Both the position numbers and the translations under genes were made by a program. This document shows positions 30,538 to 38,588 of a stretch of DNA of 64,000 bases, one piece after another. The notes below the pieces were generated by a model that saw nothing but the letters and a program-made list of their open reading frames with translations, did no database searches and had not been told where the DNA came from. This DNA comes from WS-9 sp036274595 (lineage in GTDB: Bacteria > Eisenbacteria > RBG-16-71-46 > SZUA-252), in NCBI GenBank assembly GCA_036274595.1, contig DASUFL010000021.1, positions 1 to 64,000 on the forward strand, written 5' to 3'. How positions within the stretch are numbered: position 1 is the first letter of the stretch; every line of letters starts with the position of its first letter.

Positions 30538-32685
30538 TCAGTTCCGAACGGGGAGTGTGTAGATCTCGGAGTAGATCTCGTGTCCGCTCGTGCCGGACGC
30601 CATGAAATAGATGCGCACCTGACCCGCCTTGGAGCGGAGCACCTCGGGGGGCACGAGCGCCGCGTAGGAGCGCGAGCCCTCTTCGAGGCGCGTCATCCGC
30701 TTCGGCTGGAACGTGCCGCCGGGGGGCGCCGCGTAGAGCCAGAGCGCGAGCGACGGATCCCATTCGGACTCGGGAAGCGTGATGGTGAGCGGGAGCGGAT
30801 TCGACCGGTCGATCGCGTCGGGCGGGTCGAACCGAAGCGGCTCGTCGGAATGCTCGCCGAACTCCGCGGTGACGAAGGCCTGCCCGCCCGACTTCACGTC
30901 GAGGATCGACACCTGCGGCGGGAATCCGCGCCGCGCCACGCGCACGCTGTGGGTCCCCGGTCCGAGGGTGATCTTGCCCGGCGTCACGCCGCGCGGAACG
31001 CCGTCGACCCAGAAGGGATCGCCGCGGCTCGGCTCGAACCCCGCGTCGCCCAGGATGCTGCTCTTCACCTCCACCGAGCCGTCGAGCGGCGTCGGGCCGA
31101 CGCTCCCGACGAGCTCCGCGCTCTTGTCCTTCAGAACGTCGATCTCCTGCGCGCTCGTCGCGATCCCCGGACCGCTGAACCGCACGAGATGCCGCCCCAC
31201 GACCACCTGGTCGAGCGTGAGCGGCGTCGTCCCCATGTAGACGCCGTCGAGATAGACGTCGAGAACGCGCTTCGGCTCCGATGAGGTGAACGCGACCGCG
31301 CCGTAGAGCGCGGGGTGGAGCGTCAGGCGCGTCGCGGCGGAGATCTCGACCGTATCGCGCCACGCGCCGTACGGTCCCCAGTCGAGCTCCACCTTGTGGA
31401 GTCCCGCGTCGAGCGAGACGCCGGTCAGCGGCGTGCGTCCTTCGAGCGCCACGCCGTCCACGTGCACGACGGCGCCGGGCGGATCGGAGAAGATGTCGGC
31501 CGTGCCGCTCACCGCCGCGGGCATAGGAGGCGCCGCGGAGCGCCTCGACGAATCGCCCAGGATTCCGGGAAGGAGCGCACGGATCAGGATGGCGACCGCG
31601 ATGATCGCGAGCGCGCCTCCGCCCCACAGCGCGAGCGGCTCGTACCACGCGCGCTCCTCGCCGATCGGCGTGAGCGTCGGCGTGCGGGGACGGTCCGCGT
31701 CGCTCGATGCGACGGACTCCTCGGTTTCGACGGACGGCTCGGTCTCCGCGCTCGCCCCGTCCTCGATCGCCTCCCCGACGAAGCCAGGAGCGCCGCTCGG
31801 CACGGCCTGTGCGCTGTCGGCGATCGCGGGAGCGATGGGATCGAGCACGCCCAGACCGGGGGCTTCCTCGAAGCCCTCGGCGGCCGCGTGCTCCTCCACG
31901 AAAGGCGGCGGCGCTTCCGTCGCGAAGCCGGCCACGTCGAGGCTCTCGATCGGTTCCGGCTCCGCGACCGCGGCCACCACGTCCTGCGTCTCCGCTGTCA
32001 GCTCGGCCTCGGGACCGATCGATTCGGACTCCTGAGGCTGGAGGACGCGCACGGCGACCCGGCCGCGGTCGGCCGCCCCCTCCGACGCCGCTCGCAGGAT
32101 CTGAACCGGGTCCATCGCCCCCGCGAGGTCTCGCGCCAGGAGCGCGATCTCCCCCTCCCTGAGCGGGCGGGTCGAGAGCACGTAGACGTCGCCCGGCTCG
32201 GGTTTCAGGGGCACGACCTCGATCCTTACCTGTGGCTCCGACCCCAGCGCCCCGCGCGGCGCATGGGGCCCCGGATCGGGATCGGCGCGCCCCAGGCGCG
32301 AGAGGAGGCCGCTCCGGTGCCGGAAACAGGGGCAATCGCCTGCGCTCACCGCCACCGCGTCCCCGCCCTGGAGGAGGAGAGCGAGAACGGCCACCCAGGG
32401 CCGATCTCCCTCGGGCCGGGCCATGAGCTCGGCATGGAGGGCGCGGAGCGCACCGATGACGCGCTTCAGAGGCGTCTCCTCGGGGTCCACGGTGGTGCTG
32501 AGGGCGAGGGCGATCTTCTCCTTGACCCAGATGGTCGGATCGATGACGTCCGCGGGTCCCATGGCTCCACGGGCCACCAAAGCGAAGCCCCGATCGGGGT
32601 CGAGGTGCGCCAGAGCACCCTCCCGATCGGGGCTGCGCGCGACACCGGCGATCCGGAATCGCGATCCGAGCTGGGTTTGGATCAC
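30538..32685 (-). CDS. Membrane protein: degenerate PP2C-like domain, TM helix, PEGA repeats
   Basis: The 715-residue protein starts with GTG at 32685. Residues 1-215 resemble a PP2C Ser/Thr phosphatase fold (GVARSPDREG, VAVSAGDCPCFRHRSGLLSRL) but lack the metal-binding Asp-Gly motifs, so it is probably inactive or binds ligand. A Glu/Ala/Pro-rich linker (about 220-345) precedes one transmembrane helix (351-374). Outside the membrane are about three PEGA-type repeats (IFSDPPGAVVHVDG..., LDVYLDGVYMGTTPL, FWVDGVPRGVTP) and a C-terminal beta domain. A strong promoter ends 6 nt before the GTG, so the mRNA is probably leaderless. The role is unknown; signalling to the envelope is a guess. Confidence 0.7.
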   Translation of the reverse strand: MIQTQLGSRFRIAGVARSPDREGALAHLDPDRGFALVARGAMGPADVIDPTIWVKEKIALALSTTVDPEETPLKRVIGALRALHAELMARPEGDRPWVAVLALLLQGGDAVAVSAGDCPCFRHRSGLLSRLGRADPDPGPHAPRGALGSEPQVRIEVVPLKPEPGDVYVLSTRPLREGEIALLARDLAGAMDPVQILRAASEGAADRGRVAVRVLQPQESESIGPEAELTAETQDVVAAVAEPEPIESLDVAGFATEAPPPFVEEHAAAEGFEEAPGLGVLDPIAPAIADSAQAVPSGAPGFVGEAIEDGASAETEPSVETEESVASSDADRPRTPTLTPIGEERAWYEPLALWGGGALAIIAVAILIRALLPGILGDSSRRSAAPPMPAAVSGTADIFSDPPGAVVHVDGVALEGRTPLTGVSLDAGLHKVELDWGPYGAWRDTVEISAATRLTLHPALYGAVAFTSSEPKRVLDVYLDGVYMGTTPLTLDQVVVGRHLVRFSGPGIATSAQEIDVLKDKSAELVGSVGPTPLDGSVEVKSSILGDAGFEPSRGDPFWVDGVPRGVTPGKITLGPGTHSVRVARRGFPPQVSILDVKSGGQAFVTAEFGEHSDEPLRFDPPDAIDRSNPLPLTITLPESEWDPSLALWLYAAPPGGTFQPKRMTRLEEGSRSYAALVPPEVLRSKAGQVRIYFMASGTSGHEIYSEIYTLPVRN

Positions 32686-32691
32686 GGGCGC

Positions 32692-32720
32692 AGAATAGGA
32701 ACCGACGGTGTACCTGTCAA
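32692..32720 (-). promoter_or_regulatory. Promoter of the PP2C-like/PEGA gene (leaderless)
   Basis: TTGACA (32715-32720), a 17-nt spacer and TATTCT (32692-32697) on the minus strand are nearly consensus. Only 6 nt separate the -10 box from the GTG start at 32685, so transcription should begin at or next to the start codon. Confidence 0.65.
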
Positions 32721-32842
32721 CAAGCCGATCGCATCGAGCCATGGCATATGGCTTGCAGTGCCTAGGGTTAACGGACCGCGCATCGCGGAACTGATTTCGG
32801 AGAGGACATCATTTCGCCTCGAAATCTTTTTGGGCTTGCGGA

Positions 32843-34405
32843 ATGCACGGTCCACGCATTAGCCTCCGCAGGTCCGCATCAAGGCGACGAACAGGAAGTT
32901 CGCTAACCCCAGGGACCGGACGGTCTTCGGACGTACCGCGTTCGGCCCTCCTGCATCGAAGACTGGGACGGAGGTATTCGTTTGATCCCTCGCAAGTCCT
33001 GTACATCTTCCTACTCCTCGGCCTGACCCTCCTGGTCCGCCCCTCGGCTCCTGCGTGCGCGGCGGTCATGGGTCCGGACATGCCCGGCGCCGTGATGCTG
33101 GGACCGGACATGGCCGGCTCGGACCACTCCACGCCGGAGAAGCCCGAGCCGGAGGCCAATTCCGATCCGGTCGCCCCCATCCAGGCCTCGTTCGACAGGG
33201 CCAAGGATCTGGCCCAATCGGGCAAGAATGCCGACGCGGCGGCCACCTGCGAGAGCGCGCTCAGGGACATCGAGAAGCTCTCGAGCGCGTCGCGGGGCGA
33301 TGTCGTCCTCCTCAAGGAAGCGCTCGAGGACCTTAGGGACAAGTCGAAGGACGCCGCCCAGGAGGACGCCGACGAGGATCTCGCCTCCAAGCTCCCGCCG
33401 TCCCTCGCCCCCGTGGAGATCGAGCGGAACGAGCGGGTCGACAAGTGGATCAACTACTACGCCGGCCGCGGCCGTGAGCGCTTCCAGATCTGGCTCCAGC
33501 GGTCCGGTTCCTACATGGATCTCCTGACGCGCAATCTGAGGGCCGAGGGCGTGCCCGAGGAGCTCGCGAACCTCGTCTTCGTCGAGAGCGGCTTCAACAT
33601 GCACGCGAAGTCGGTCGCGCGCGCCGTCGGTCCCTGGCAGTTCATTCGAGGCACGGCCCGCCTCTTCGGCCTGGAGATGACGGCGTACAAGGACGAGCGG
33701 CGCGATCCGGAGCTGGCCACGCGCGCGGCCGCGCGCTACCTGCGCCGGCTCTACACGATGTTCGACGGCTCCTGGCCGCTCGCGCTCGCCGCCTACAACG
33801 CCGGCGAGGGCACCGTGCAGCGCGCGATCAAGCGCCAAGGGACGCACGACTTCTGGTCGCTCCGGCTCCCGCGCGAGACGCAGGACTACGTGCCGAAATT
33901 CCTCGCCGCGATGGAGATCGCGTCCGACCCGCAGCGCTACGGCTTCGATCTCCCGGAGAACTCGCCGCTCAAGTACGACATGGTGACCGTGCGCGGTCCC
34001 GTCGACATGAAGGAGCTCTCACGCGTCAGCGCGGTCGAGGTGGACGAGCTCCAGCGGCTCAATCCGGTGTTCGTCCGCCACCGCATGCCGGCCGACAAAG
34101 AAGGCACCATGGTCCGCGTCCCGCACGGCATGGGCGAGCAGGTGCAGCAGGCCCTCCAGAGCGACTACAAGCCGCGTCCGCTCACGAAGACGGAGCTTCG
34201 GACGGCGGCCCGGGAGCACAAGAAGGAGATGCGTCCCGTGCGGCACGGCCGGCATGGCCGTCGCGGCGTGCACGTGGTGCGCCGGGGCGAGACGCTGTCG
34301 CAGATCAGCGCCAGGTACCACGTGAGCTCGAGCCGCCTGCGCCAGCTGAACGGCCTCGCCGACGCCGGCTCCATCCGCGCCGGCCAGCGCCTCCGCATCC
34401 AGTAG
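32843..34405 (+). CDS. MltD-like membrane-bound lytic transglycosylase with LysM
   Basis: The product has up to 520 residues. A hydrophobic signal segment (VLYIFLLLGLTLLV, about residues 52-66) is followed by a helical region and an SLT domain with catalytic Glu in FVESGFNMHAKS, then VGPWQFI and ALAAYNAGEGTV. There is a second-domain linker and a C-terminal LysM (HVVRRGETLSQISARYHV). The ATG at 32843 leaves 51 unusual Arg/Ser-rich residues before the signal. GGAGG with a TTG 7 nt later at 32982 would give a natural signal peptide start (LIPRK) but is one frame off, so a single-base indel is possible. It is the only plus-strand gene in the second half. Confidence 0.88.
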   Translation: MHGPRISLRRSASRRRTGSSLTPGTGRSSDVPRSALLHRRLGRRYSFDPSQVLYIFLLLGLTLLVRPSAPACAAVMGPDMPGAVMLGPDMAGSDHSTPEKPEPEANSDPVAPIQASFDRAKDLAQSGKNADAAATCESALRDIEKLSSASRGDVVLLKEALEDLRDKSKDAAQEDADEDLASKLPPSLAPVEIERNERVDKWINYYAGRGRERFQIWLQRSGSYMDLLTRNLRAEGVPEELANLVFVESGFNMHAKSVARAVGPWQFIRGTARLFGLEMTAYKDERRDPELATRAAARYLRRLYTMFDGSWPLALAAYNAGEGTVQRAIKRQGTHDFWSLRLPRETQDYVPKFLAAMEIASDPQRYGFDLPENSPLKYDMVTVRGPVDMKELSRVSAVEVDELQRLNPVFVRHRMPADKEGTMVRVPHGMGEQVQQALQSDYKPRPLTKTELRTAAREHKKEMRPVRHGRHGRRGVHVVRRGETLSQISARYHVSSSRLRQLNGLADAGSIRAGQRLRIQ

Positions 34406-34441
34406 CGCGTCTCGCGGCGCGGGCGCGCCCCGTTCCCTCCC

Positions 34442-35701
34442 CTAGCGCTCCAGCACGTCCCCGCTCGCGAGCCCGTCGTGCGGAAAATCCTCTTCCGCGA
34501 GATCGGGCGCGATCCGCACGTTCCGTCCGACGGTGATCCCCTCGGGTACGCGCGTCTCCTTGCCCACGAGCGTGATCCCTGCGCTCAGGTGCTCGGGACA
34601 GGCGCGATTGGGCGTCGACGGTCCGGTGCCGATCACGGCCGCGCGACCCACGTGCACGCGCTTGTCGAGGATCACGCGGTCGAGCACGGCGTCCGGACCG
34701 ATCCAGGCCGCCCCCATCACGATCGAGTCGCGCACCACCGCCCCCTCCTCGACGACCGCTCCCGGAAAGAGAACCGACCGCTCGACCGTGCCGTTCACGA
34801 TCGTGCCGTGCGTCACGATGGACGAGCGGACCTGCGCGCCGGCTCCAATGCGGGCCGGCGGATACTCGGTGGAGGGTGTGAAGATGGGCCAGCGGGCGTC
34901 CTCGAGCGGAAACGGAGGATCCTCGCTCACGAGATCGAGATTGGCCTGATAGAAGGAGTCGAGCGTCCCGATGTCCTGCCAGTAGCCCGGGACGAGAAAG
35001 GCGGCGACGCGTCCGCGCTCCACGAGCGCGGGGAGGATGTCCCGGCCGAAGTCGTGCGCCGAGTTCCGCTCGTCGTCCTTCACCAGCTCTTGCAGGAGCG
35101 CCGCGACCCGGAACACGTAGACGCCCATCGAGATCCTCCCCGAGGGCGGATTCTTCGGCTTCTCGAGAAAGCCCGTGATCCATCCCGAGGCGTCCGTGCG
35201 CACCACGCCGAAGTGGGACGCCTGCTCGACCGGAATCTCGGTGATCGCGACCGTCGCGTCGGCGCCCCGCTCCAGATGCGCCTCGATCATGGGGCGGTAG
35301 TCCATGCGGTACACGTGATCGCCCGAGAGCACCAGGATGTGCTCCGCCTGGCGATCCGCGACGCGGTGCCAGTTCTGCCAGACCGCGTCCGCGGTGCCGC
35401 GGTACCAGTCGTTCTCCGCCCACCCCTGGAAGGGCTGGAGGAGCTCGACCCCGCCGCGCTTTCGATCGAGATCCCAGGCGCGGCCGATCCCGATGTGGTC
35501 GCGCAGCGAGAGCGGCCGGTACTGGGTGAGAATGCCGACGTCGAAGATGCCCGAGTTCACGCAGTTCGAGAGCGTGAAGTCGATGATGCGGTACTTGCCG
35601 CCGAAGGGAACGGCGGGCTTGGCGCGCTTCTCCGAGAGGAGGCAGAGCCGGCTCCCGACGCCGCCGGCGAGGATCATCGCGTACTGGACCCCGCTCATCA
35701 T
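34442..35701 (-). CDS. glgC: Glucose-1-phosphate adenylyltransferase
   Basis: GlgC makes ADP-glucose for glycogen. The 419-residue enzyme has an N-terminal nucleotidyltransferase domain with LAGGVGSRL, RAKPAVPFGGKYRIIDF, WYRGTADAVWQN and SGDHVYRMDY, and the sugar-phosphate-binding FLEKP. The C-terminus is a left-handed beta-helix of hexapeptide-like repeats. All expected catalytic residues seem present. It starts at tandem ATG codons overlapping the stop of a second GlgC-like gene (ATGA), suggesting a two-subunit enzyme. Confidence 0.95.
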   Translation of the reverse strand: MMSGVQYAMILAGGVGSRLCLLSEKRAKPAVPFGGKYRIIDFTLSNCVNSGIFDVGILTQYRPLSLRDHIGIGRAWDLDRKRGGVELLQPFQGWAENDWYRGTADAVWQNWHRVADRQAEHILVLSGDHVYRMDYRPMIEAHLERGADATVAITEIPVEQASHFGVVRTDASGWITGFLEKPKNPPSGRISMGVYVFRVAALLQELVKDDERNSAHDFGRDILPALVERGRVAAFLVPGYWQDIGTLDSFYQANLDLVSEDPPFPLEDARWPIFTPSTEYPPARIGAGAQVRSSIVTHGTIVNGTVERSVLFPGAVVEEGAVVRDSIVMGAAWIGPDAVLDRVILDKRVHVGRAAVIGTGPSTPNRACPEHLSAGITLVGKETRVPEGITVGRNVRIAPDLAEEDFPHDGLASGDVLER

Positions 35702-36945
35702 CGCGCCGCCCCCACGGGCCGCGGCCTCACCGTCGAGCCGGAGGGCACCTCGTCGCGCCCGAAGTCGCGCTCCCGCACGCCGATCTCGACGAGCGTGTTC
35801 CGCCCCACCCTGGCGCCGGCCGGCACCTCGGCCCCCTTCCCGATCACGCAGAGCCCGCCTGCCAGATCGTGCGGGTGCTCGCGGTGGCGGACGGGCTCGC
35901 CGACGCCTACCTCGGCCTTCTCGCCGATCCGCACCTGCTTGTCGATGATGGCGCCATGGAGGCGCGCGCCCGGAAGGATGCGCGTGTCGTGCATCACGAT
36001 GGAGTCCTCGACGACCGCCCCCGCGCCCACGTGGACGCCTGGGAAGAGAATCGAGCGGCGCACGGCCCCTTCGATGCGAGCGCCGTGCGCGATCATGCTC
36101 GACGCGACCTCGGCGGTCCCGCCCAGGAGGCAGGGCGCGCGGTCCTCGCTCGGCGTGTAGACGAGCCAGTCGGGATCGTTGAGGTTGATGGGGGGAAGCG
36201 GGCGCAGGAGATCCATGCTCGCCGCGTAGTAGGAATCGATCGTCGTCACGTCGTGCCAGTAGCCGTCGAAGGGCTCCGCGTGCACCGGGAGCCCCTCCTC
36301 GATCATCGGACGGATCACGTCCGCCACGAGGTCGGGACCGAGCGAGGGATCGGCGAGCCGCGCGAGGAGATCGCGCCCGCGGAAGAGATAGATCGAGGCC
36401 GACACCTGGGTCCCCGGCCCTCCGTCGCGGCGCACCTCGACGCCGCGGAGGCGGCCCGTGCCGTCCACGTCCACGATGCCGTAGCGCTCCGCCTCGTCAT
36501 CGGGGCTCCGCGTCGTGACCACCGTCAGGACCGAGCCGCGCGCCTCGTGGCGCGCGATCAGCGATCCGTAGTCCATCTTGTAGATGAGGTCCCCGGAGAC
36601 GACGAGGATGTGCCGCGCCTGCGCGTCCGCGATCACGTTCCGGTTCTGGACGAGCGCGTCGGCGGTGCCGCGGTACCAGTTCGTCGCGCGCTGCCGCACG
36701 TAGGGCGGAAGAAGGCGGATCCCGCCGTCCCGCCGGTCGAGGTCCCACGCCCGGCCGATCCCGATGTGCTCCTGGAGCGACAGGGGCGCGTACTGCGTGA
36801 GCACGCCGATCCGGTAGAGCCCCGAGTGGACGCAGTTCGAGAGGGTGAAGTCGATGATGCGATACTTGCCGCCGAAGGGGAGCGCCGAGGCCGTGCGCAT
36901 GCGCCCGAGCGCGTGGAGCCGCTCGCTCTTCCCCCCCGCGAGCAC
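35698..36945 (-). CDS. GlgC paralogue lacking catalytic residues (GlgD-like)
   Basis: The 415 residues from the GTG at 36945 resemble the adjacent GlgC, with PFGGKYRIIDFTLSN, WYRGTADAL and a C-terminal beta-helix. Key positions differ: RAKPAVPF reads RTASALPF, SGDH reads SGDL, and the EKP motif is replaced by VEVRRD. This matches the non-catalytic or regulatory partner role of GlgD. The GTG start would omit the first beta strand. A CTG at 36975, 7 nt after GGAGGG, adds LTVVPPILVL in front of VLAGG and is the more natural beginning. It overlaps glgC by 4 nt. Confidence 0.85.
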   Translation of the reverse strand: MLAGGKSERLHALGRMRTASALPFGGKYRIIDFTLSNCVHSGLYRIGVLTQYAPLSLQEHIGIGRAWDLDRRDGGIRLLPPYVRQRATNWYRGTADALVQNRNVIADAQARHILVVSGDLIYKMDYGSLIARHEARGSVLTVVTTRSPDDEAERYGIVDVDGTGRLRGVEVRRDGGPGTQVSASIYLFRGRDLLARLADPSLGPDLVADVIRPMIEEGLPVHAEPFDGYWHDVTTIDSYYAASMDLLRPLPPINLNDPDWLVYTPSEDRAPCLLGGTAEVASSMIAHGARIEGAVRRSILFPGVHVGAGAVVEDSIVMHDTRILPGARLHGAIIDKQVRIGEKAEVGVGEPVRHREHPHDLAGGLCVIGKGAEVPAGARVGRNTLVEIGVRERDFGRDEVPSGSTVRPRPVGAAR

Positions 36946-37000
36946 GAGGACGAGGATCGGCGGGACGACGGTCAGGCGCGGACCCTCCGGCGCGGAGCGC

Positions 37001-38029
37001 CTAGAATGCGTAGGAAGCGGAGATGCGGTGGCTCGAATCCAGATCCTGATGGTCCAGGTACGCGTAGTCGAGCCCGAATTTCTTGAAGCGGAAGCCGGTC
37101 CCTGCCGCGAAGTTCTTCCCCTCGAGGCCGGTTCGCAGGGCGAGCTTTCGCTCGAGCCAGTATTCGAGGCCAGGGTGGAAGACGAACGTCACCGAGCCGA
37201 GATTGGCCTGGCTCGAGAGCTGCTCGTCGGAGAAGCCCATGTCCACGTCGAACGCCGCGGTGATGATGTGCTTCCGGTTCGAGAAGGCGGTCGTCTTCGC
37301 GAAGCCGAGGCGCAAGGAGGGAGCGATGAACTCGTCCGTGCCGGTGTTCCAGAGGATCCGCGTGGTGGTGGCATCGCTCAGCTTCGCACCCGCCGACCAT
37401 CCGTGCGGGCCCAGGTAGAGCGCGCCGACGTCGAGGCCGAATCCGTTCGAGCGGAGACTGTCCCCCAGCCACTGGTGCACGAGCTTCACGTTGCCGCCGA
37501 GCGAGAACCCGCGGCTCACTTCGCGCGCGTAGCTGAAGAGGAGCGCGACGTCGTTGTCGCTGTCGAACACGAAGCGGCTCTCGTCCACGACGAGGCGGTC
37601 CTCGGGATAATCGAAGCGGCCGTTTCCGTTCACGTCGATGATCTCGAGCCCGCGCGTGTCGGGGATCTCGTCCACGCCGAGGCGGATGAGCGAGACCGCG
37701 AGCCCCTGCTTCGCCTTGCCCGGCGCGCCCAGGGGGGCGGAGTAGGACAGGTAGTCGTACTGCACGATGGATCCGAACTGCTCCGCGTGCATGGCCTGGA
37801 CTTCATGCTTGTCCAGCGTGGCGAGCCCGGCCGGATTCCAGTACGCCGCCGTCCCGTCGTCGGCGAGGCCGGCGAAGGCGCTCCCCATGCCGAGCGCGCG
37901 CGCGCCAACCCCGACGCGGAGGAATTCCCCGGCGTAGCGGGTCGCGTGGGCGGGGAGGGCGAGCAGGAGGAGCCCGGCCGACAGGGCCAGAAGGGCCGGA
38001 AGGCGCGTGCGGAGACTCGGAAGGGTCAT
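37001..38029 (-). CDS. PorV/PorQ-family outer-membrane protein
   Basis: The 342-residue protein has a signal peptide (cleavage after AHA near 30). Its mature N-terminus FLRVGVGARALGMGSAFAGLADDGTAAYWNPAGLA is the hallmark of the PorV/PorQ/UPF0164 beta-barrel family found with type IX secretion or as FadL-like porins. The barrel ends in SASYAF, with a terminal aromatic. A short Asp/Asn-rich loop (DVNGNGRFDYPED) looks like a calcium-type dockerin insert. It lies downstream of a terminator and a candidate -10 box, so it probably has its own promoter. The start is the ATG at 38029. Confidence 0.87.
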   Translation of the reverse strand: MTLPSLRTRLPALLALSAGLLLLALPAHATRYAGEFLRVGVGARALGMGSAFAGLADDGTAAYWNPAGLATLDKHEVQAMHAEQFGSIVQYDYLSYSAPLGAPGKAKQGLAVSLIRLGVDEIPDTRGLEIIDVNGNGRFDYPEDRLVVDESRFVFDSDNDVALLFSYAREVSRGFSLGGNVKLVHQWLGDSLRSNGFGLDVGALYLGPHGWSAGAKLSDATTTRILWNTGTDEFIAPSLRLGFAKTTAFSNRKHIITAAFDVDMGFSDEQLSSQANLGSVTFVFHPGLEYWLERKLALRTGLEGKNFAAGTGFRFKKFGLDYAYLDHQDLDSSHRISASYAF

Positions 38030-38052
38030 GGCCGGATGATGGGACCCCTGGC

Positions 38053-38058
38053 CTTATA
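38053..38058 (-). promoter_or_regulatory. Candidate -10 box for the PorV-like gene
   Basis: TATAAG on the minus strand lies 23 nt before the ATG and just after the pilZ terminator. The matching -35 position (TAGTTC) is poor, so the promoter is tentative. Confidence 0.3.
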
Positions 38059-38090
38059 GCGCGGCATCTCCTGGGGAACTACCCGCGGGC

Positions 38091-38115
38091 AAAGCCGCCG
38101 GTTCCCCCCGGCGGC
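38091..38115 (-). terminator. Rho-independent terminator after the PilZ gene
   Basis: GCCGCCGG and CCGGCGGC form a perfect 8-bp stem around a 6-nt loop, followed by TTT on the minus strand. It begins about 6 nt after the PilZ stop codon. The U-tract is short. Confidence 0.6.
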
Positions 38116-38120
38116 CCGGA

Positions 38121-38555
38121 TCACGGTGCGGCGCTCCGACGGGGCCTCGCCGGCTCCGGCTCGCCGTTCGTGGTCGGGATGCGGCGGATGGTCCGCCAGA
38201 CGATGTACTGCTCGATCAGCTCCCGGTCTCCCTCGGCCAGGTCGGTGAAGTAGCAGGCCAGCTCGTAGCGGGTCTGCTGGCGGGGTCCGGTCCGCTCCTC
38301 GCACCGGACGATCACGCCCTGGACCTGGAGCATCCGCTCGCGCCGGAGGCTCCGCCCGAACGGCGGCAGGAGCAGGGTCAGAGCCACCTTCGTGAGCGGC
38401 GACAGGAAGTGGCGGCTCCCGAACTGGATTCCGCTCGCGGAGAGGTTGATGGACTCGGTGGTGACGACCGACGCTTCGTCCCCCCCTGCGACCTGCATCG
38501 CGAGCTTGGCGGAGATGCGCGGCGATTGGCGGCGCTCGCGGGTCGGCTTCGTCAT
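38121..38555 (-). CDS. PilZ-domain protein
   Basis: The 144-residue cytoplasmic protein is a single PilZ domain, a cyclic-di-GMP receptor in its active form. The N-terminal RRQSPR matches the RxxxR ligand motif and NLSASGIQF the [D/N]xSxxG motif. A basic/Pro-rich tail ends the protein. It lies 33 nt after rnr on the same strand and is followed by a terminator. Binding of c-di-GMP is inferred from the motifs; the output partner is unknown. Confidence 0.88.
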   Translation of the reverse strand: MTKPTRERRQSPRISAKLAMQVAGGDEASVVTTESINLSASGIQFGSRHFLSPLTKVALTLLLPPFGRSLRRERMLQVQGVIVRCEERTGPRQQTRYELACYFTDLAEGDRELIEQYIVWRTIRRIPTTNGEPEPARPRRSAAP

Positions 38556-38588
38556 GGGATCTCTCCTTGTGGGTGCGTCCCTCGGGGC

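Noticed and set aside
32737..32753. Inverted repeat AGCCAT-5 nt-ATGGCT upstream of the PEGA gene promoter
   Set aside because: It could be an operator, but a single 6-bp repeat with no second copy is likely by chance.
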